Below, piece after piece: positions 35,580 through 44,117 of a stretch of 64,000 nucleotides of DNA. The translations under genes were made by a program, and so were the position numbers. The number at the start of each line of letters is the position of its first letter. Within the stretch, counting starts at the first letter, position 1. The DNA is taken from assembly GCF_004168365.1 (NCBI RefSeq), contig NZ_CP035704.1, positions 1,550,001 through 1,614,000 of the forward strand, given 5' to 3'. The notes under the pieces were generated by a model. It had not been told where the DNA came from, ran no database searches, and worked only from the letters and a program-made list of their open reading frames with translations. This stretch comes from Pseudolysobacter antarcticus (GTDB taxonomy: Bacteria; Pseudomonadota; Gammaproteobacteria; Xanthomonadales; Rhodanobacteraceae).

Positions 35580-38498
35580 ATGGCTAAGAAGTTGGTAGCG
35601 CGCACTTATCTGCGCAGTTGTTTGATCGCAATCTTGTGTGGCAGCGGAATGGCCGCTACGGCATTTGCCGACACGATTAGCGCGCCCGGATTGAGCGCGC
35701 CAGGCACGATTTCCTACGATGTCGAGGGCATTCCGACCATCCAGGCCTCGACCGATAACGATGTCGCTTTCCTGCAGGGTTACATGCACGCCCGCGATCG
35801 TTTTTTCGAGATGGATCTGACCCGCCGCAAGGTCAGCGGTACGTTGTCCGAACTGGTCGGCGCCTCGCAACTCGCGAGCGACGTGCAGACCCGCACGCTC
35901 GGCCTGCGTCGCGCGTCATGGGCTACGTTGAATGCAATGTCAGACGATTCGCGCGGCTGGCTCAAGGCCTACGCGAACGGCGTGAATTTCTGGCTCAGTA
36001 CGCAGCCGTTGCCGCCCGAATACGGCGCATTGCAGCTCTCGCGTGCCGATCCGTGGACGCCGCTGGATACGGTCATCGTCGGCAAGGCGCTGGCATTCCA
36101 GCTGTCGTTCGATCTGGACATCGATCGCACCATCCAGTTCGGTGCATTCCAGCAAGCCGCGGCTGCTGCGCATGTCGATCCGGTCGCGCTGTTTTTCGGC
36201 GATACCAATCGTTTTGCGCCGCCGGACAATCGCGTTACGATTCCGAATTTCGTGCCCGGTGCGAGCACCAGCACGAGTGGTTCTTCCACGACATCTGCGC
36301 TCGCGCACACTTCGCTCGCATCGAGCCTGCCAACGCTCGTCGCTGCAACGAATACGCCGACGCAGCTGGTCGACGACGATACCTTGGCATTGGCGATCGC
36401 CTACCGCGCCAAGATTGCGAATGTCGATTTCATCGCACCACATCTGAAAGCGCGCGAAGATCGCGCCGGCAGTAACGAGTGGGTCGTCAGCGGTCAATAC
36501 ACCGCCACCGGAAAACCGCTGTTGATGAACGATCCGCATCTGAGCCTAGCGTTGCCGCCGGTGTTCAACGAGGTGCATCTGTATTCGAGCGACAGCCGTT
36601 ATGCGCAACCGCTGAATGTCAGCGGCGTGAGCGTGCCGGGTACGCCGGGCGTGATCCAAGGTTGCAACCAGAAAGTCTGCTGGGGCACCACCACCAACGG
36701 GCTGGATGTCACCGATACGTTCAAAGAAACCTTCCATCTCAACAGTTTTGGCCTGCCGTACGCGACCATGCATAACGGCGTCGAAGAACCGGTACAGTGG
36801 GAGTTCCAGAGTTATTTCGTCAACCAGATGAAGGCTGGCACGGTTGATAATCTCGTGCGCGACAATTCGATCGGTTACCTCAACGGCGCGGTCACCGTGA
36901 TCATTCCGCGCCGCAATAACGGGCCGATGGTGCAGTTGTCCGGCAACATTGGTCTGTCGGTGCAGTACACCGGCTGGGGCCCGACGTTCGAGCTGGAATC
37001 ATTCCGCCGCATCAACCGCTCGCAGAACCTCGCCGACTTCAAGACCGCACTGAGTTATTTCGATGTCGGTTCGCAGAACTTTGCGTACAGCGACACCGAC
37101 GGCCACATCGCGTATTTCACGAGTGCCGAAGCGCCGGTGCGTGACGATCTGCAGAACGGCAACGCGCCCGGTGGCGGCATTCCGCCATGGCTGATCCGCG
37201 ACGGTTCGGGTGCGCTGCATCACGATTGGCTGCCGGTACAACATCCGCAACCAAATCAGGCCTTGCCATATGAAATTCTGCCTGCCAACGAAATGCCATT
37301 TGTGATCGATCCGGCGCAGGGTTACATCGCGAATGCCAACAACGATCCGATCGGCATCACGCTTGGCAACAACCCATTGGCCAAACAACGACCGGGTGGC
37401 GGCATCTATTATCTGAACTTCAATTTCGACGCCTATCGCATGGGCCAGATCGATCGCAAGCTCAGCGAATTCATCGCCGATGGTCACAAGATCACGATGC
37501 AGGACATGCAGCAATTGCAGGGCAATACGCAATCGCTGGATGCCGAGCTGGTATTGCCGCATTTGCTGGGTGCTTACAGCAATGCGAGTGCCAGTGGTGC
37601 ATGGCCGCAACTCGCCGCCCTTGCTGCCGATCCGCAGGTGACCGAAGCGATTTCACGCCTCACAGCGTGGGATTTCTCGACACCGACCGGTTTGCCACAA
37701 GGCTACGACTCGGGTAACTCGCCACTATTGCCGGCACATCCGACCCAACAGCAGCTCGACGCGAGTGTTGCCGCGAGCATCTTCGGCATCTGGCGCAGCA
37801 TGGCGGTGCAGAACAGCATCGACGCCACGTTGACCAAACTCGGACTCGCCAGTTATCTGCCCGATGGATCAGATGCCTACGTCGCATTCAAGTTCCAGCT
37901 TGATGCGTTTGATGCGACAGGTGGCAAGGGTGCAGCCGGCGTTGGTTTCTTCAACGTCAGCGGTGCACCCACGCCACAGGCCGGTCGCGATTACGTCTTG
38001 CTCAAGAGTCTGCAGCAAGGGCTCGCACGTTTCGCCAGCGCCGATTTTGCGGCGGCGTTCGGTGGCTCGACCCACCAAGCCGATTACCACTGGGGCGCGC
38101 TGCATCGCATCGTGTTTTCCCATCCGCTCGGCGCGCCATTCAGTGTTCCGAGCGCCGGGAATCCGTATGGCTTCAGCGATCTCGGCGCGAATCTGCCGGG
38201 TGTCGCGCGTGATGGCAGCTGGCAGACGATCAACGTCGGCAGCCACGATATCCGTGCCAACAGCTTGAACGGTTTCATGTTCGGTGGTGGTCCGGCTCGT
38301 CGTTTTGTCGGTGAAATGGCAACGCCGATTAATGCGGTCGAAATCATTCCGGGTGGCCCAAGTGACGTGATCGGTTCGCCGTATTACGCCAGTCAGCTGA
38401 GCCGCTGGCTGACCGTGAATTATCACGCGATGCCGATCGACTCGATTACCGCGGCAACCGGCGCACCGACGGTCATCAGTTTTGCGCCACATCCATAA
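35580..38498 (+). CDS. Penicillin acylase family protein (Ntn hydrolase)
   Basis: A 972-residue exported amidase precursor, cleaved into two chains. A signal peptide (LIAILCGSGMAATAFAD) is followed by the alpha chain (IPTIQASTDNDVAFLQGYMHARDRFFEMDLTRR, quoted here only as IPTIQA...GYMHARDRFFEMD). The beta chain should begin at the catalytic nucleophile Ser298 in RAGSNEWVVSG; the oxyanion/second residues appear in LLMNDPHLSLALPP. Family members hydrolyse penicillins, N-acyl homoserine lactones or other acyl amides; the substrate cannot be told from sequence. At over 900 residues it is on the long side. ATG 35580 has GGGGAG 7 bases upstream and yields the signal peptide; the in-frame extension to 35439 does not. 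Confidence 0.92.
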   Translation: MAKKLVARTYLRSCLIAILCGSGMAATAFADTISAPGLSAPGTISYDVEGIPTIQASTDNDVAFLQGYMHARDRFFEMDLTRRKVSGTLSELVGASQLASDVQTRTLGLRRASWATLNAMSDDSRGWLKAYANGVNFWLSTQPLPPEYGALQLSRADPWTPLDTVIVGKALAFQLSFDLDIDRTIQFGAFQQAAAAAHVDPVALFFGDTNRFAPPDNRVTIPNFVPGASTSTSGSSTTSALAHTSLASSLPTLVAATNTPTQLVDDDTLALAIAYRAKIANVDFIAPHLKAREDRAGSNEWVVSGQYTATGKPLLMNDPHLSLALPPVFNEVHLYSSDSRYAQPLNVSGVSVPGTPGVIQGCNQKVCWGTTTNGLDVTDTFKETFHLNSFGLPYATMHNGVEEPVQWEFQSYFVNQMKAGTVDNLVRDNSIGYLNGAVTVIIPRRNNGPMVQLSGNIGLSVQYTGWGPTFELESFRRINRSQNLADFKTALSYFDVGSQNFAYSDTDGHIAYFTSAEAPVRDDLQNGNAPGGGIPPWLIRDGSGALHHDWLPVQHPQPNQALPYEILPANEMPFVIDPAQGYIANANNDPIGITLGNNPLAKQRPGGGIYYLNFNFDAYRMGQIDRKLSEFIADGHKITMQDMQQLQGNTQSLDAELVLPHLLGAYSNASASGAWPQLAALAADPQVTEAISRLTAWDFSTPTGLPQGYDSGNSPLLPAHPTQQQLDASVAASIFGIWRSMAVQNSIDATLTKLGLASYLPDGSDAYVAFKFQLDAFDATGGKGAAGVGFFNVSGAPTPQAGRDYVLLKSLQQGLARFASADFAAAFGGSTHQADYHWGALHRIVFSHPLGAPFSVPSAGNPYGFSDLGANLPGVARDGSWQTINVGSHDIRANSLNGFMFGGGPARRFVGEMATPINAVEIIPGGPSDVIGSPYYASQLSRWLTVNYHAMPIDSITAATGAPTVISFAPHP

Positions 38499-38663
38499 CC
38501 ACTCCACGACGTTGCGCTGAGACGCAACGTTCTGGCGGCTCTGCTTCAACCACAGCCATCAATCCGCGGCCCGGATTGATGGCTGTTTCTTTTTGCGGTT
38601 TTGTTGGCGCCGTCGCGCGCGACTCGGTAAAGTCGGCCACTTCAAATCGTCTCGGCTCCAGCC

Positions 38664-39377
38664 ATGCCTTCAGCAATTATTCCGCGCGGATTTGATCTCG
38701 CCATCGCCCGCGCGCATCTCGAAAAATGCGATCGGAAATTCGCCAAGTGGATCGCCCGTGTCGGTGATATCGAGCAGGACTATTCGCGACCTTTCCAACC
38801 GGTCGATGCACTCGCTCGCGCGATTTTGTACCAGCAACTTTCCGGCAAGGCGGCGGCCACAATTGTCGGTCGGGTCGAAGCACATCTGCCACGCGGACGC
38901 CGTTTCAGTGCCGCCGGCATTCATGCCGTCAGTGACGAACAATTCCGTGCCGCCGGCGTATCGCGCAACAAGTGCGCGGCGTTGCGTGATCTCGCCGAGA
39001 AAGCCGATGCCGGCATCGTGCCGACCGCGGCGGGGCTCGCGCGCATGAGCGATCTCGATATCGTAGAGCATCTCACCCAGGTGCGTGGCATCGGTCGCTG
39101 GACGGTGGAAATGATGCTGATGTTTCGCCTCGGACGCCCGGATATTCTGCCGATCCACGATCTCGGTATTCGCAAAGGCGCCGAGGTCGTGCACCCGCAG
39201 GAAAAGTCGTTCAAACCGCTTGAACTCGGTACGTTCGGAGAGCGCTGGGGGCCGTATCGCACGCTCGCGAGTTTGTACCTGTGGCGTATCGCCGATCTGG
39301 CGCAGAGCGACGCAAAAGCAGCGCTTGGCGGCGACGAAAACAAGAATGCAAAACCGGTGAAGCGTTCGCAAGGTTAG
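38664..39377 (+). CDS. DNA-3-methyladenine glycosylase II (AlkA-like, HhH-GPD)
   Basis: Removes alkylated purines from DNA as the first step of base-excision repair. The 237-residue protein consists of the HhH-GPD domain: the helix ALARAILYQQLSGKAAATI, the helix-hairpin-helix LTQVRGIGRWTVEMMLM and the catalytic Asp166 in ILPIHDLGIRKG. It lacks the N-terminal AlkA beta domain, resembling the shorter MagIII/yeast Mag-type enzymes. A Lys-rich tail follows (NKNAKPVKRS). It is probably monocistronic; the next gene starts 72 bases later. Confidence 0.92.
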   Translation: MPSAIIPRGFDLAIARAHLEKCDRKFAKWIARVGDIEQDYSRPFQPVDALARAILYQQLSGKAAATIVGRVEAHLPRGRRFSAAGIHAVSDEQFRAAGVSRNKCAALRDLAEKADAGIVPTAAGLARMSDLDIVEHLTQVRGIGRWTVEMMLMFRLGRPDILPIHDLGIRKGAEVVHPQEKSFKPLELGTFGERWGPYRTLASLYLWRIADLAQSDAKAALGGDENKNAKPVKRSQG

Positions 39378-39449
39378 TTATCGTCATACCGCTGTAACGC
39401 AAGTTCGGCGCAATGGCGGCTGCGCCAATCGCCGGAACGCCGCCGCCAC

Positions 39450-40577
39450 ATGCACATCGTCGATACGACCTTGTTTTTCGCCCCGCACAGCGGCGGGGTG
39501 AAGCGTTATCTGCTGGCCAAACATCGCTATCTCGCGAGCCAGCCTGAGGTGCGCCACAGCCTACTCGTGCCGGGTGCGCACGATCGCGAAGTCGCGACCG
39601 GTATCATCGAACAACGCAGCCTGCGTATTCCGTTGGCCGGCGGTTATCGCATTCCGCTGCGCTTGCGCGCATGGCGACATACGTTGCGTTCACTCGCGCC
39701 AGATGTGATCGAGGTGGGTGATCCGTACCATCTTGCGTGGGTCGCATTGCGCGCTGCGGATGAGCTTGGCGTACCGGCAGTCGCGTTCGCGCATTCCGAT
39801 CTTTCGCGTCTGCTGGCCAGCCGTTTCGGCCACGCTATCGGCAGGATTAGCGAGGCCTATCTGCGGCGACTGTATGCACGTTTCGATCTGGTCATGGCGC
39901 CAAGCAGCAGCATCGCCGAGCGCTTGTATGACATCGGCGTGGAGCGCGTCGTCGTGCAGCCGCTCGGCGTCGACGGCGAGGCGTTTCGTCCGTCGCGGCG
40001 CGATCCGGAATTGCGCAAGTTGCTCGGCTTGCCGCCACAAACCCGACTGCTTATTTTTGCCGGTCGCATGGCGCGTGAAAAGCAGATTCCGCTGCTGCAG
40101 CGCGCCGTGCATGAACTCGGCGCGCCATATCATTTGTTGCTGGTTGGCGGCGAGCGGCTGCAGCATCTTTCCGATCGGGTCACTTTGTTGCCGTATCAGC
40201 AGGACAGCAAACGTCTGGCGCGCCTGCTCGCGAGCGCCGATGTGCTCGTGCATGCCGGTGAGCACGAAACTTTCGGCATGATTTTCATCGAGGCGATGGC
40301 CTGCGGTATTCCGGTGATCGGCATGCGTTCGGGTGCGGTCGCCGAACTGATCGATGATGCCGTCGGTCGCATTGCCGAGCCCGGCAATATCCTCTCGCTG
40401 AAGCAGACGATCATCGATGTGTTCGAGCAGGACATGGCGGCGATGGGCGCGGCGGCACGCCAACGCGTGGAGCAACGCTACAGTTGGGAAAGCACTTTTT
40501 CGCAGCAGCTTGAATGTTATGCGCGCCTGCATCGTCCGCGCGCCGAGCTGGCGTTGCGCCTGGCGCAAGTGAAATGA
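39450..40577 (+). CDS. Family 4 glycosyltransferase
   Basis: A 375-residue GT-B glycosyltransferase. The acceptor-side N-terminus has APHSGGVKRYLLAK (GG loop). The donor domain includes LLIFAGRMAREKQI, VHAGEHETFGMIFIEAMACGIPVIGMRSGAVAEL (short form: ETFGMIFIEAMACGIPV), the E-x7-E motif of retaining GT4 enzymes. The stop overlaps the next start (ATGA), and a deacetylase-fold and a UPF0104 membrane protein follow, so it is the first gene of a likely glycolipid or surface-glycan cassette. Donor and acceptor are unknown. ATG 39450 is the first and gives a standard N-terminus. Confidence 0.92.
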   Translation: MHIVDTTLFFAPHSGGVKRYLLAKHRYLASQPEVRHSLLVPGAHDREVATGIIEQRSLRIPLAGGYRIPLRLRAWRHTLRSLAPDVIEVGDPYHLAWVALRAADELGVPAVAFAHSDLSRLLASRFGHAIGRISEAYLRRLYARFDLVMAPSSSIAERLYDIGVERVVVQPLGVDGEAFRPSRRDPELRKLLGLPPQTRLLIFAGRMAREKQIPLLQRAVHELGAPYHLLLVGGERLQHLSDRVTLLPYQQDSKRLARLLASADVLVHAGEHETFGMIFIEAMACGIPVIGMRSGAVAELIDDAVGRIAEPGNILSLKQTIIDVFEQDMAAMGAAARQRVEQRYSWESTFSQQLECYARLHRPRAELALRLAQVK

Positions 40578-41341
40578 ACGCGACCAAACATCTCTGCATC
40601 GTGTTGCATGATGTCGCGCCGGCGACGTGGCCGGCGTGTCGTCGTCTGCTCGATATGCTCGCGAGTCTCGGCGATCCATCGGTTACCTTGCTGGTGGTGC
40701 CGGATTTTCATGGCAGCGGTCGCATCGATGCGGCGCCAGATTTTTTCCGCAGCGTGGATGCGCTGGCAGCGCGCGATGCCGAGATCGCGTTGCACGGTTA
40801 TTTTCATCGCGATGACGCACCGCCGCCGCGCTCGCCAGGTGCATGGTTGCGTCGACGAGTATTGACTGCCGGCGAAGGCGAGTTCGCCACGCTGGATCGC
40901 GACGCCGCCGCGTGCCGCATTCGTGACGGTCAATGCATGCTGAGCCGCCTCGGCTGGAATATCACCGGCTTTGTGCCGCCCGCATGGCTAGCCAGTCGTG
41001 GCACGCACGAGGCGTTGTGCGCGACTGATTTGCGTTACACGAGCACGCATACGGCGCTGATCACATTGCCGGATCAGCGGCGTATCGCCGCGCCGTGTCT
41101 GACTGCTTCGACGCGTTCGGCGTGGCGTCGCGTCGCCAGTCGAATCTGGCTGCGCACGATGTCATCAATCTGGGCGAAAGCGCCATTGTTGCGTATCGGT
41201 CTGCATCCCGACGATGCATCGCATCCCGAGATCATGGTCTGTTGGCGCAAGCTGATCGGCGCGCTGCTGCAGGATCGTGTTGCGCTGACAAAATCCCAAG
41301 CCATTGCACACTACCAATGCGCCGCGCTGGCTCGCTGCTGA
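40574..41341 (+). CDS. DUF2334 polysaccharide-deacetylase-fold protein
   Basis: A 255-residue protein of the NodB-like superfamily. Motifs seen are IVLHDVAPATWPACRRLL, VTLLVVPDFHG, IALHGYFHRDD (His-His pair) and GFVPPAWLAS, matching DUF2334. These resemble the metal site of deacetylases, with the first Asp in LHDVAP and His in LHGYFH. No signal peptide is seen, so it may act in the cytoplasm on a lipid-linked sugar. It overlaps the glycosyltransferase by 4 bases (ATGA) and the next gene by 25 bases, which ties the three together in one operon. Confidence 0.85.
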   Translation: MNATKHLCIVLHDVAPATWPACRRLLDMLASLGDPSVTLLVVPDFHGSGRIDAAPDFFRSVDALAARDAEIALHGYFHRDDAPPPRSPGAWLRRRVLTAGEGEFATLDRDAAACRIRDGQCMLSRLGWNITGFVPPAWLASRGTHEALCATDLRYTSTHTALITLPDQRRIAAPCLTASTRSAWRRVASRIWLRTMSSIWAKAPLLRIGLHPDDASHPEIMVCWRKLIGALLQDRVALTKSQAIAHYQCAALARC

Positions 41342-42309
41342 TAACGCTCGCGCTGATCGCAGCGCTGGCTGTACCGATGCTGCTCGGTGGCCGTGATGCG
41401 TTGGCGACCGCGTGGAATTTCCCGCTGCCGAATTTGGCTGCGCTGACTTTGCTGACGATGTGCGGTTGGCTGAGCAAGGCACAGAAGTTGCGTGTTCTGC
41501 TTCGTCAGATCGGCGCGCAGCTGACGTTTTGGCGCGCGCTGGGCATCTCGCTCGCGACCGATTTTGCATTCATGGCAACACCCGCGGGCGCTGGTGGTTA
41601 TCCGGCCAATATCCATCTGCTCAAGCGCGCGGGTGTTTCAACATCGAGTAGCGCGGCGGCGGTAGTAGCTGATCAACTGCTCGATCTGCTGTTTTTTGCG
41701 GCGGCGATTCCGCTGTCGCTGCTGGCCTTGCTCAGCACCGATTTGCCAACCGGGCTACGTGCCACGGCGTTGGGGATAATCACGCTGCTGATCGTAATGA
41801 GCATGGTCATCGCGCTGTTGCGACACCGATTCTGGCGCTGGATTTTTGCGCGTGATCGTATCTCGCCACGCAATACCTGGTGGCATCGGCGACAGCGCGA
41901 ACTGCTAAGCTTTTTGCACAGCATGCGTCTTCAGGGGCGAACGTTGACTCATGCGAATGCGGGCTTCTATTCCAAACTCGCGCTGTTCACCGCGCTGCAA
42001 TGGCTCACACGTTATGGCGCGCTCTGGCTGGTTTTGCTGCTGCTCGGATATCCGCTTCCTTTCGCTTACGCGTTGTTGTTGCAGGCTCTGATCCTGCACG
42101 CCGCGCAATGGACCGGCGTGCCTTCCGGCGCCGGCGGTGCCGAGCTCGGCCTCGCTGCCGCGCTTGCATCATGGGCTCCCGCCAGCAGCATCGCCACGAC
42201 GTTGCTGTTATGGCGTTACGCGACTTTGTATCTCGGTCTGGCTGCGGGCGGAATGGCGTGGCTGATGCTGGTCACTCAGCGACGCCAGCACCAATGCCAA
42301 GGCTCGTAG
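41317..42309 (+). CDS. UPF0104/lysylphosphatidylglycerol synthase-type membrane protein (YbhN-like)
   Basis: A 330-residue inner-membrane protein with about eight TM helices. It has ALTLLTMCGWLSKAQKLRVLL, ATDFAFMATPAGAGGYPANI (the conserved TPAGAGGYP-like motif of the family), VADQLLDLLFF and the late TGVPSGAGGAELGLAAAL. Family members are lipid flippases or the membrane part of MprF. In this setting it could move the glycolipid made by the two upstream genes; this is inference. ATG 41317 lies 25 bases inside the upstream gene, so translation is coupled. Its end overlaps the convergent VanY-like gene by 34 bases. Confidence 0.87.
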   Translation: MRRAGSLLITLALIAALAVPMLLGGRDALATAWNFPLPNLAALTLLTMCGWLSKAQKLRVLLRQIGAQLTFWRALGISLATDFAFMATPAGAGGYPANIHLLKRAGVSTSSSAAAVVADQLLDLLFFAAAIPLSLLALLSTDLPTGLRATALGIITLLIVMSMVIALLRHRFWRWIFARDRISPRNTWWHRRQRELLSFLHSMRLQGRTLTHANAGFYSKLALFTALQWLTRYGALWLVLLLLGYPLPFAYALLLQALILHAAQWTGVPSGAGGAELGLAAALASWAPASSIATTLLLWRYATLYLGLAAGGMAWLMLVTQRRQHQCQGS

Positions 42310-42836
42310 CTTATGCCGTGCGGATTGCCGCGCGGAAACGACAGGTGGAATCCAAATCTCTGCGCGTTCGCCTGCAACCAAACGAACGCCGCCGAGTTTT
42401 CAAATTCCTCTTCAAGCGCGGCGAATCCCGGCGTGGTTATATCCAGCGCGCGCCCGGAATGGTGTTCGCTGTAACCCGGGGCGGCATTCACGCGCAGGAT
42501 TTCCGTGATCGACAAACCGCGATCGAGCTTGCGCTGGAAAATGCCGAGTTGATATTCGATGCTGCGAAACGCAGACACAACTTGCAGCGTGATGCCGTCG
42601 CGCGAGGCCGCAGAGCACGTGCGTTGCCACGCACGTGCTGCGCGTGGCGCGAGGCGCTGCTCGCGACCTTGCGTATCCACTCCGATGCCAAGCAGGGCGG
42701 AGGGCTCGCGCACCGGTCGCAGTTTGCGCAGCTTGCCGTAATCGCGCGGTACGCCGAGCGCAAACGCTTGCTGCAAGAGTTCGCGCTGACGTTTCAACTC
42801 AGTCACGAGCCGGCTCCGCGAAATATTCGGCAACAT
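42276..42836 (-). CDS. D-alanyl-D-alanine carboxypeptidase family protein (VanY/M15B)
   Basis: A 186-residue zinc peptidase. The metal/active-site motifs are SEHHSGRALDI (His and Asp ligands) and EPWHWCWRR (Glu base and third His), with the preceding SAFRSIEYQLGIFQRKL helix normal for VanY. It should trim D-Ala from peptidoglycan stem peptides. No signal peptide is evident from the available ATG at 42836, so it may be cytoplasmic and act on recycled muropeptides, or the true start is elsewhere. It overlaps the UPF0104 gene tail-to-tail by 34 bases and lies 6 bases after the RHH gene. Confidence 0.88.
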   Translation of the reverse strand: MLPNISRSRLVTELKRQRELLQQAFALGVPRDYGKLRKLRPVREPSALLGIGVDTQGREQRLAPRAARAWQRTCSAASRDGITLQVVSAFRSIEYQLGIFQRKLDRGLSITEILRVNAAPGYSEHHSGRALDITTPGFAALEEEFENSAAFVWLQANAQRFGFHLSFPRGNPHGISYEPWHWCWRR

Positions 42837-42842
42837 GCTGCA

Positions 42843-43031
42843 TCATTTTTTTCGCCCGATTTTTTCGTCAACTATCGGCACAGCTTTCGCGCGCCCGGTT
42901 TTGCGCAAAGCATCACGCAACACGTATTCGATCTGCGCGTTGACGCTGCGCAACTCGTCATCGGCCCAGCGTTGCACGGCGTCGAGCACGTCGGCGCTGA
43001 TGCGCAGCGGGTAGGCTTTTTTATCCGACAT
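42843..43031 (-). CDS. Ribbon-helix-helix (Arc-type) DNA-binding protein
   Basis: A 62-residue protein. The segment [20 protein letters not shown] is the beta strand and first helix of the RHH fold, and [17 protein letters not shown] the second helix. It is probably a dimeric repressor. Similar small RHH proteins are commonly found directly downstream of SPFH proteins, as here (9 bases after the SPFH stop). It could bind the palindrome in the SPFH promoter and autoregulate the operon; this is inferred. Confidence 0.83.
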   Translation of the reverse strand: MSDKKAYPLRISADVLDAVQRWADDELRSVNAQIEYVLRDALRKTGRAKAVPIVDEKIGRKK

Positions 43032-43040
43032 TGCGTGTGA

Positions 43041-43907
43041 TCAGCTATACAACGTGCCGGTGTTCACGATCGGCTGCGTGCCGCGTTCGCCGCATAGCAC
43101 TACTAAAAGGTTGCTGACCATCGCGGCCTTGCGCTCTTCATCGAGCTGCACAACATTGCGTTTGGCGAGTTGTTCGAGCGCCATTTCGACCATGCTGACC
43201 GCCCCTTCGACGATGCGTGTGCGCGCCGCGATGATCGCGCTGGCCTGCTGACGCTGCAGCATTGCCTGCGCGATTTCCGGAGCGAAGGCGAGATGAGTGA
43301 TGCGCGATTCAATCACCTTGATGCCGGCACTGGTGAGACGATCCTGGATCTCCTGTTGCAGATGTTCGGAGATCTCCTTGCCGTGGCTGCGCAGCGACAA
43401 AGCGCCGGTGTCATGCGAGTCGTACGGGTAACTGGTTGCCATGGAGCGCAGCGCGGATTCGCTCTGGATATGGATGAAGTCTTCATAGTCGTTGACTTCG
43501 AAAATCGCCTCGGCGGTATCGACCACCTGCCACACCACGACGGCGGCGATCTCGATCGGATTGCCATCGAGATCGTTAACCTTGAGCTTGTTCGATTCAA
43601 AATTGCGCACGCGCAGACTGACCGAACGTTTGCTGTAAAACGGATTGGTCCAGCGCGGCCCGGCATCACGCACGGTGCCGACATATCGACCGAAAAACTG
43701 CAGCACCTTGGCTTCGTTCGGCGCAACTGTAAAAAAGCCGCCTAGCGCGATCAGTAGTACCACGCCCGCAAGTACGGCGAGCAAGATCGCCCACAGAATT
43801 TGATGTTGCAGCGAGGTGATCAGCCAAGCGCCATCGGCGAGCAACAGCACGATCAGGCCGATCAATGCAGGAATTCCTGACGGGGCGGAATAACGACGTT
43901 CGTTCAT
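43041..43907 (-). CDS. SPFH/Band 7 domain membrane protein
   Basis: A 288-residue flotillin/slipin-like protein. A proline-containing hydrophobic N-terminus forms two TM segments (about 13-33 and 38-62). The SPFH domain follows: [27 protein letters not shown]-like [20 protein letters not shown] (given in two parts) and [17 protein letters not shown] helical region with [19 protein letters not shown] and [21 protein letters not shown] supports oligomerisation. Such proteins organise membrane microdomains or regulate proteases. AAGGAG precedes the ATG. It is first in an operon with the RHH gene and the VanY-like gene. Confidence 0.93.
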   Translation of the reverse strand: MNERRYSAPSGIPALIGLIVLLLADGAWLITSLQHQILWAILLAVLAGVVLLIALGGFFTVAPNEAKVLQFFGRYVGTVRDAGPRWTNPFYSKRSVSLRVRNFESNKLKVNDLDGNPIEIAAVVVWQVVDTAEAIFEVNDYEDFIHIQSESALRSMATSYPYDSHDTGALSLRSHGKEISEHLQQEIQDRLTSAGIKVIESRITHLAFAPEIAQAMLQRQQASAIIAARTRIVEGAVSMVEMALEQLAKRNVVQLDEERKAAMVSNLLVVLCGERGTQPIVNTGTLYS

Positions 43908-43932
43908 GGCGACACTCCTTGAGAGTAAGATA

Positions 43933-43962
43933 ATTAGATATCATTTTGATATCTGTCGTCAA
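43933..43962 (-). promoter_or_regulatory. Probable sigma-70 promoter of the SPFH operon
   Basis: On the minus strand TTGACG (43962-43957), an 18-base spacer and TCTAAT (43938-43933). Both hexamers match the consensus at five of six positions. The palindrome 43936-43954 fills the spacer and enters -10. Confidence 0.6.
43936..43954. promoter_or_regulatory. Operator-like palindrome in the SPFH promoter
   Basis: AGATATCA-TTT-TGATATCT is a perfect 8-bp inverted repeat. Its AT-rich arms contrast with the GC-rich surroundings, and its position between -35 and -10 would let a bound protein block transcription. The RHH protein in the same operon is the nearest candidate binder. Confidence 0.6.
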
Positions 43963-44117
43963 GGAGCGGAAAGGCCGCTATTTTGGTGGGAAGCTAAAAA
44001 GGCCCGTCATTCCAGCCGGCGCTGAAGCGCTTTTCAACAGCGAAGCTGGTCAATGACAAGCAAAAATAAAGACGAATGAAAGTGTGTGGAACCAAAACAA
44101 TCAGCAAACCTGCCCGG

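Noticed and set aside
41095..41316. Extension of the UPF0104 gene start to 41095
   Set aside because: The added 74 residues are out-of-frame deacetylase sequence; the hydrophobic N-terminus begins at 41317.
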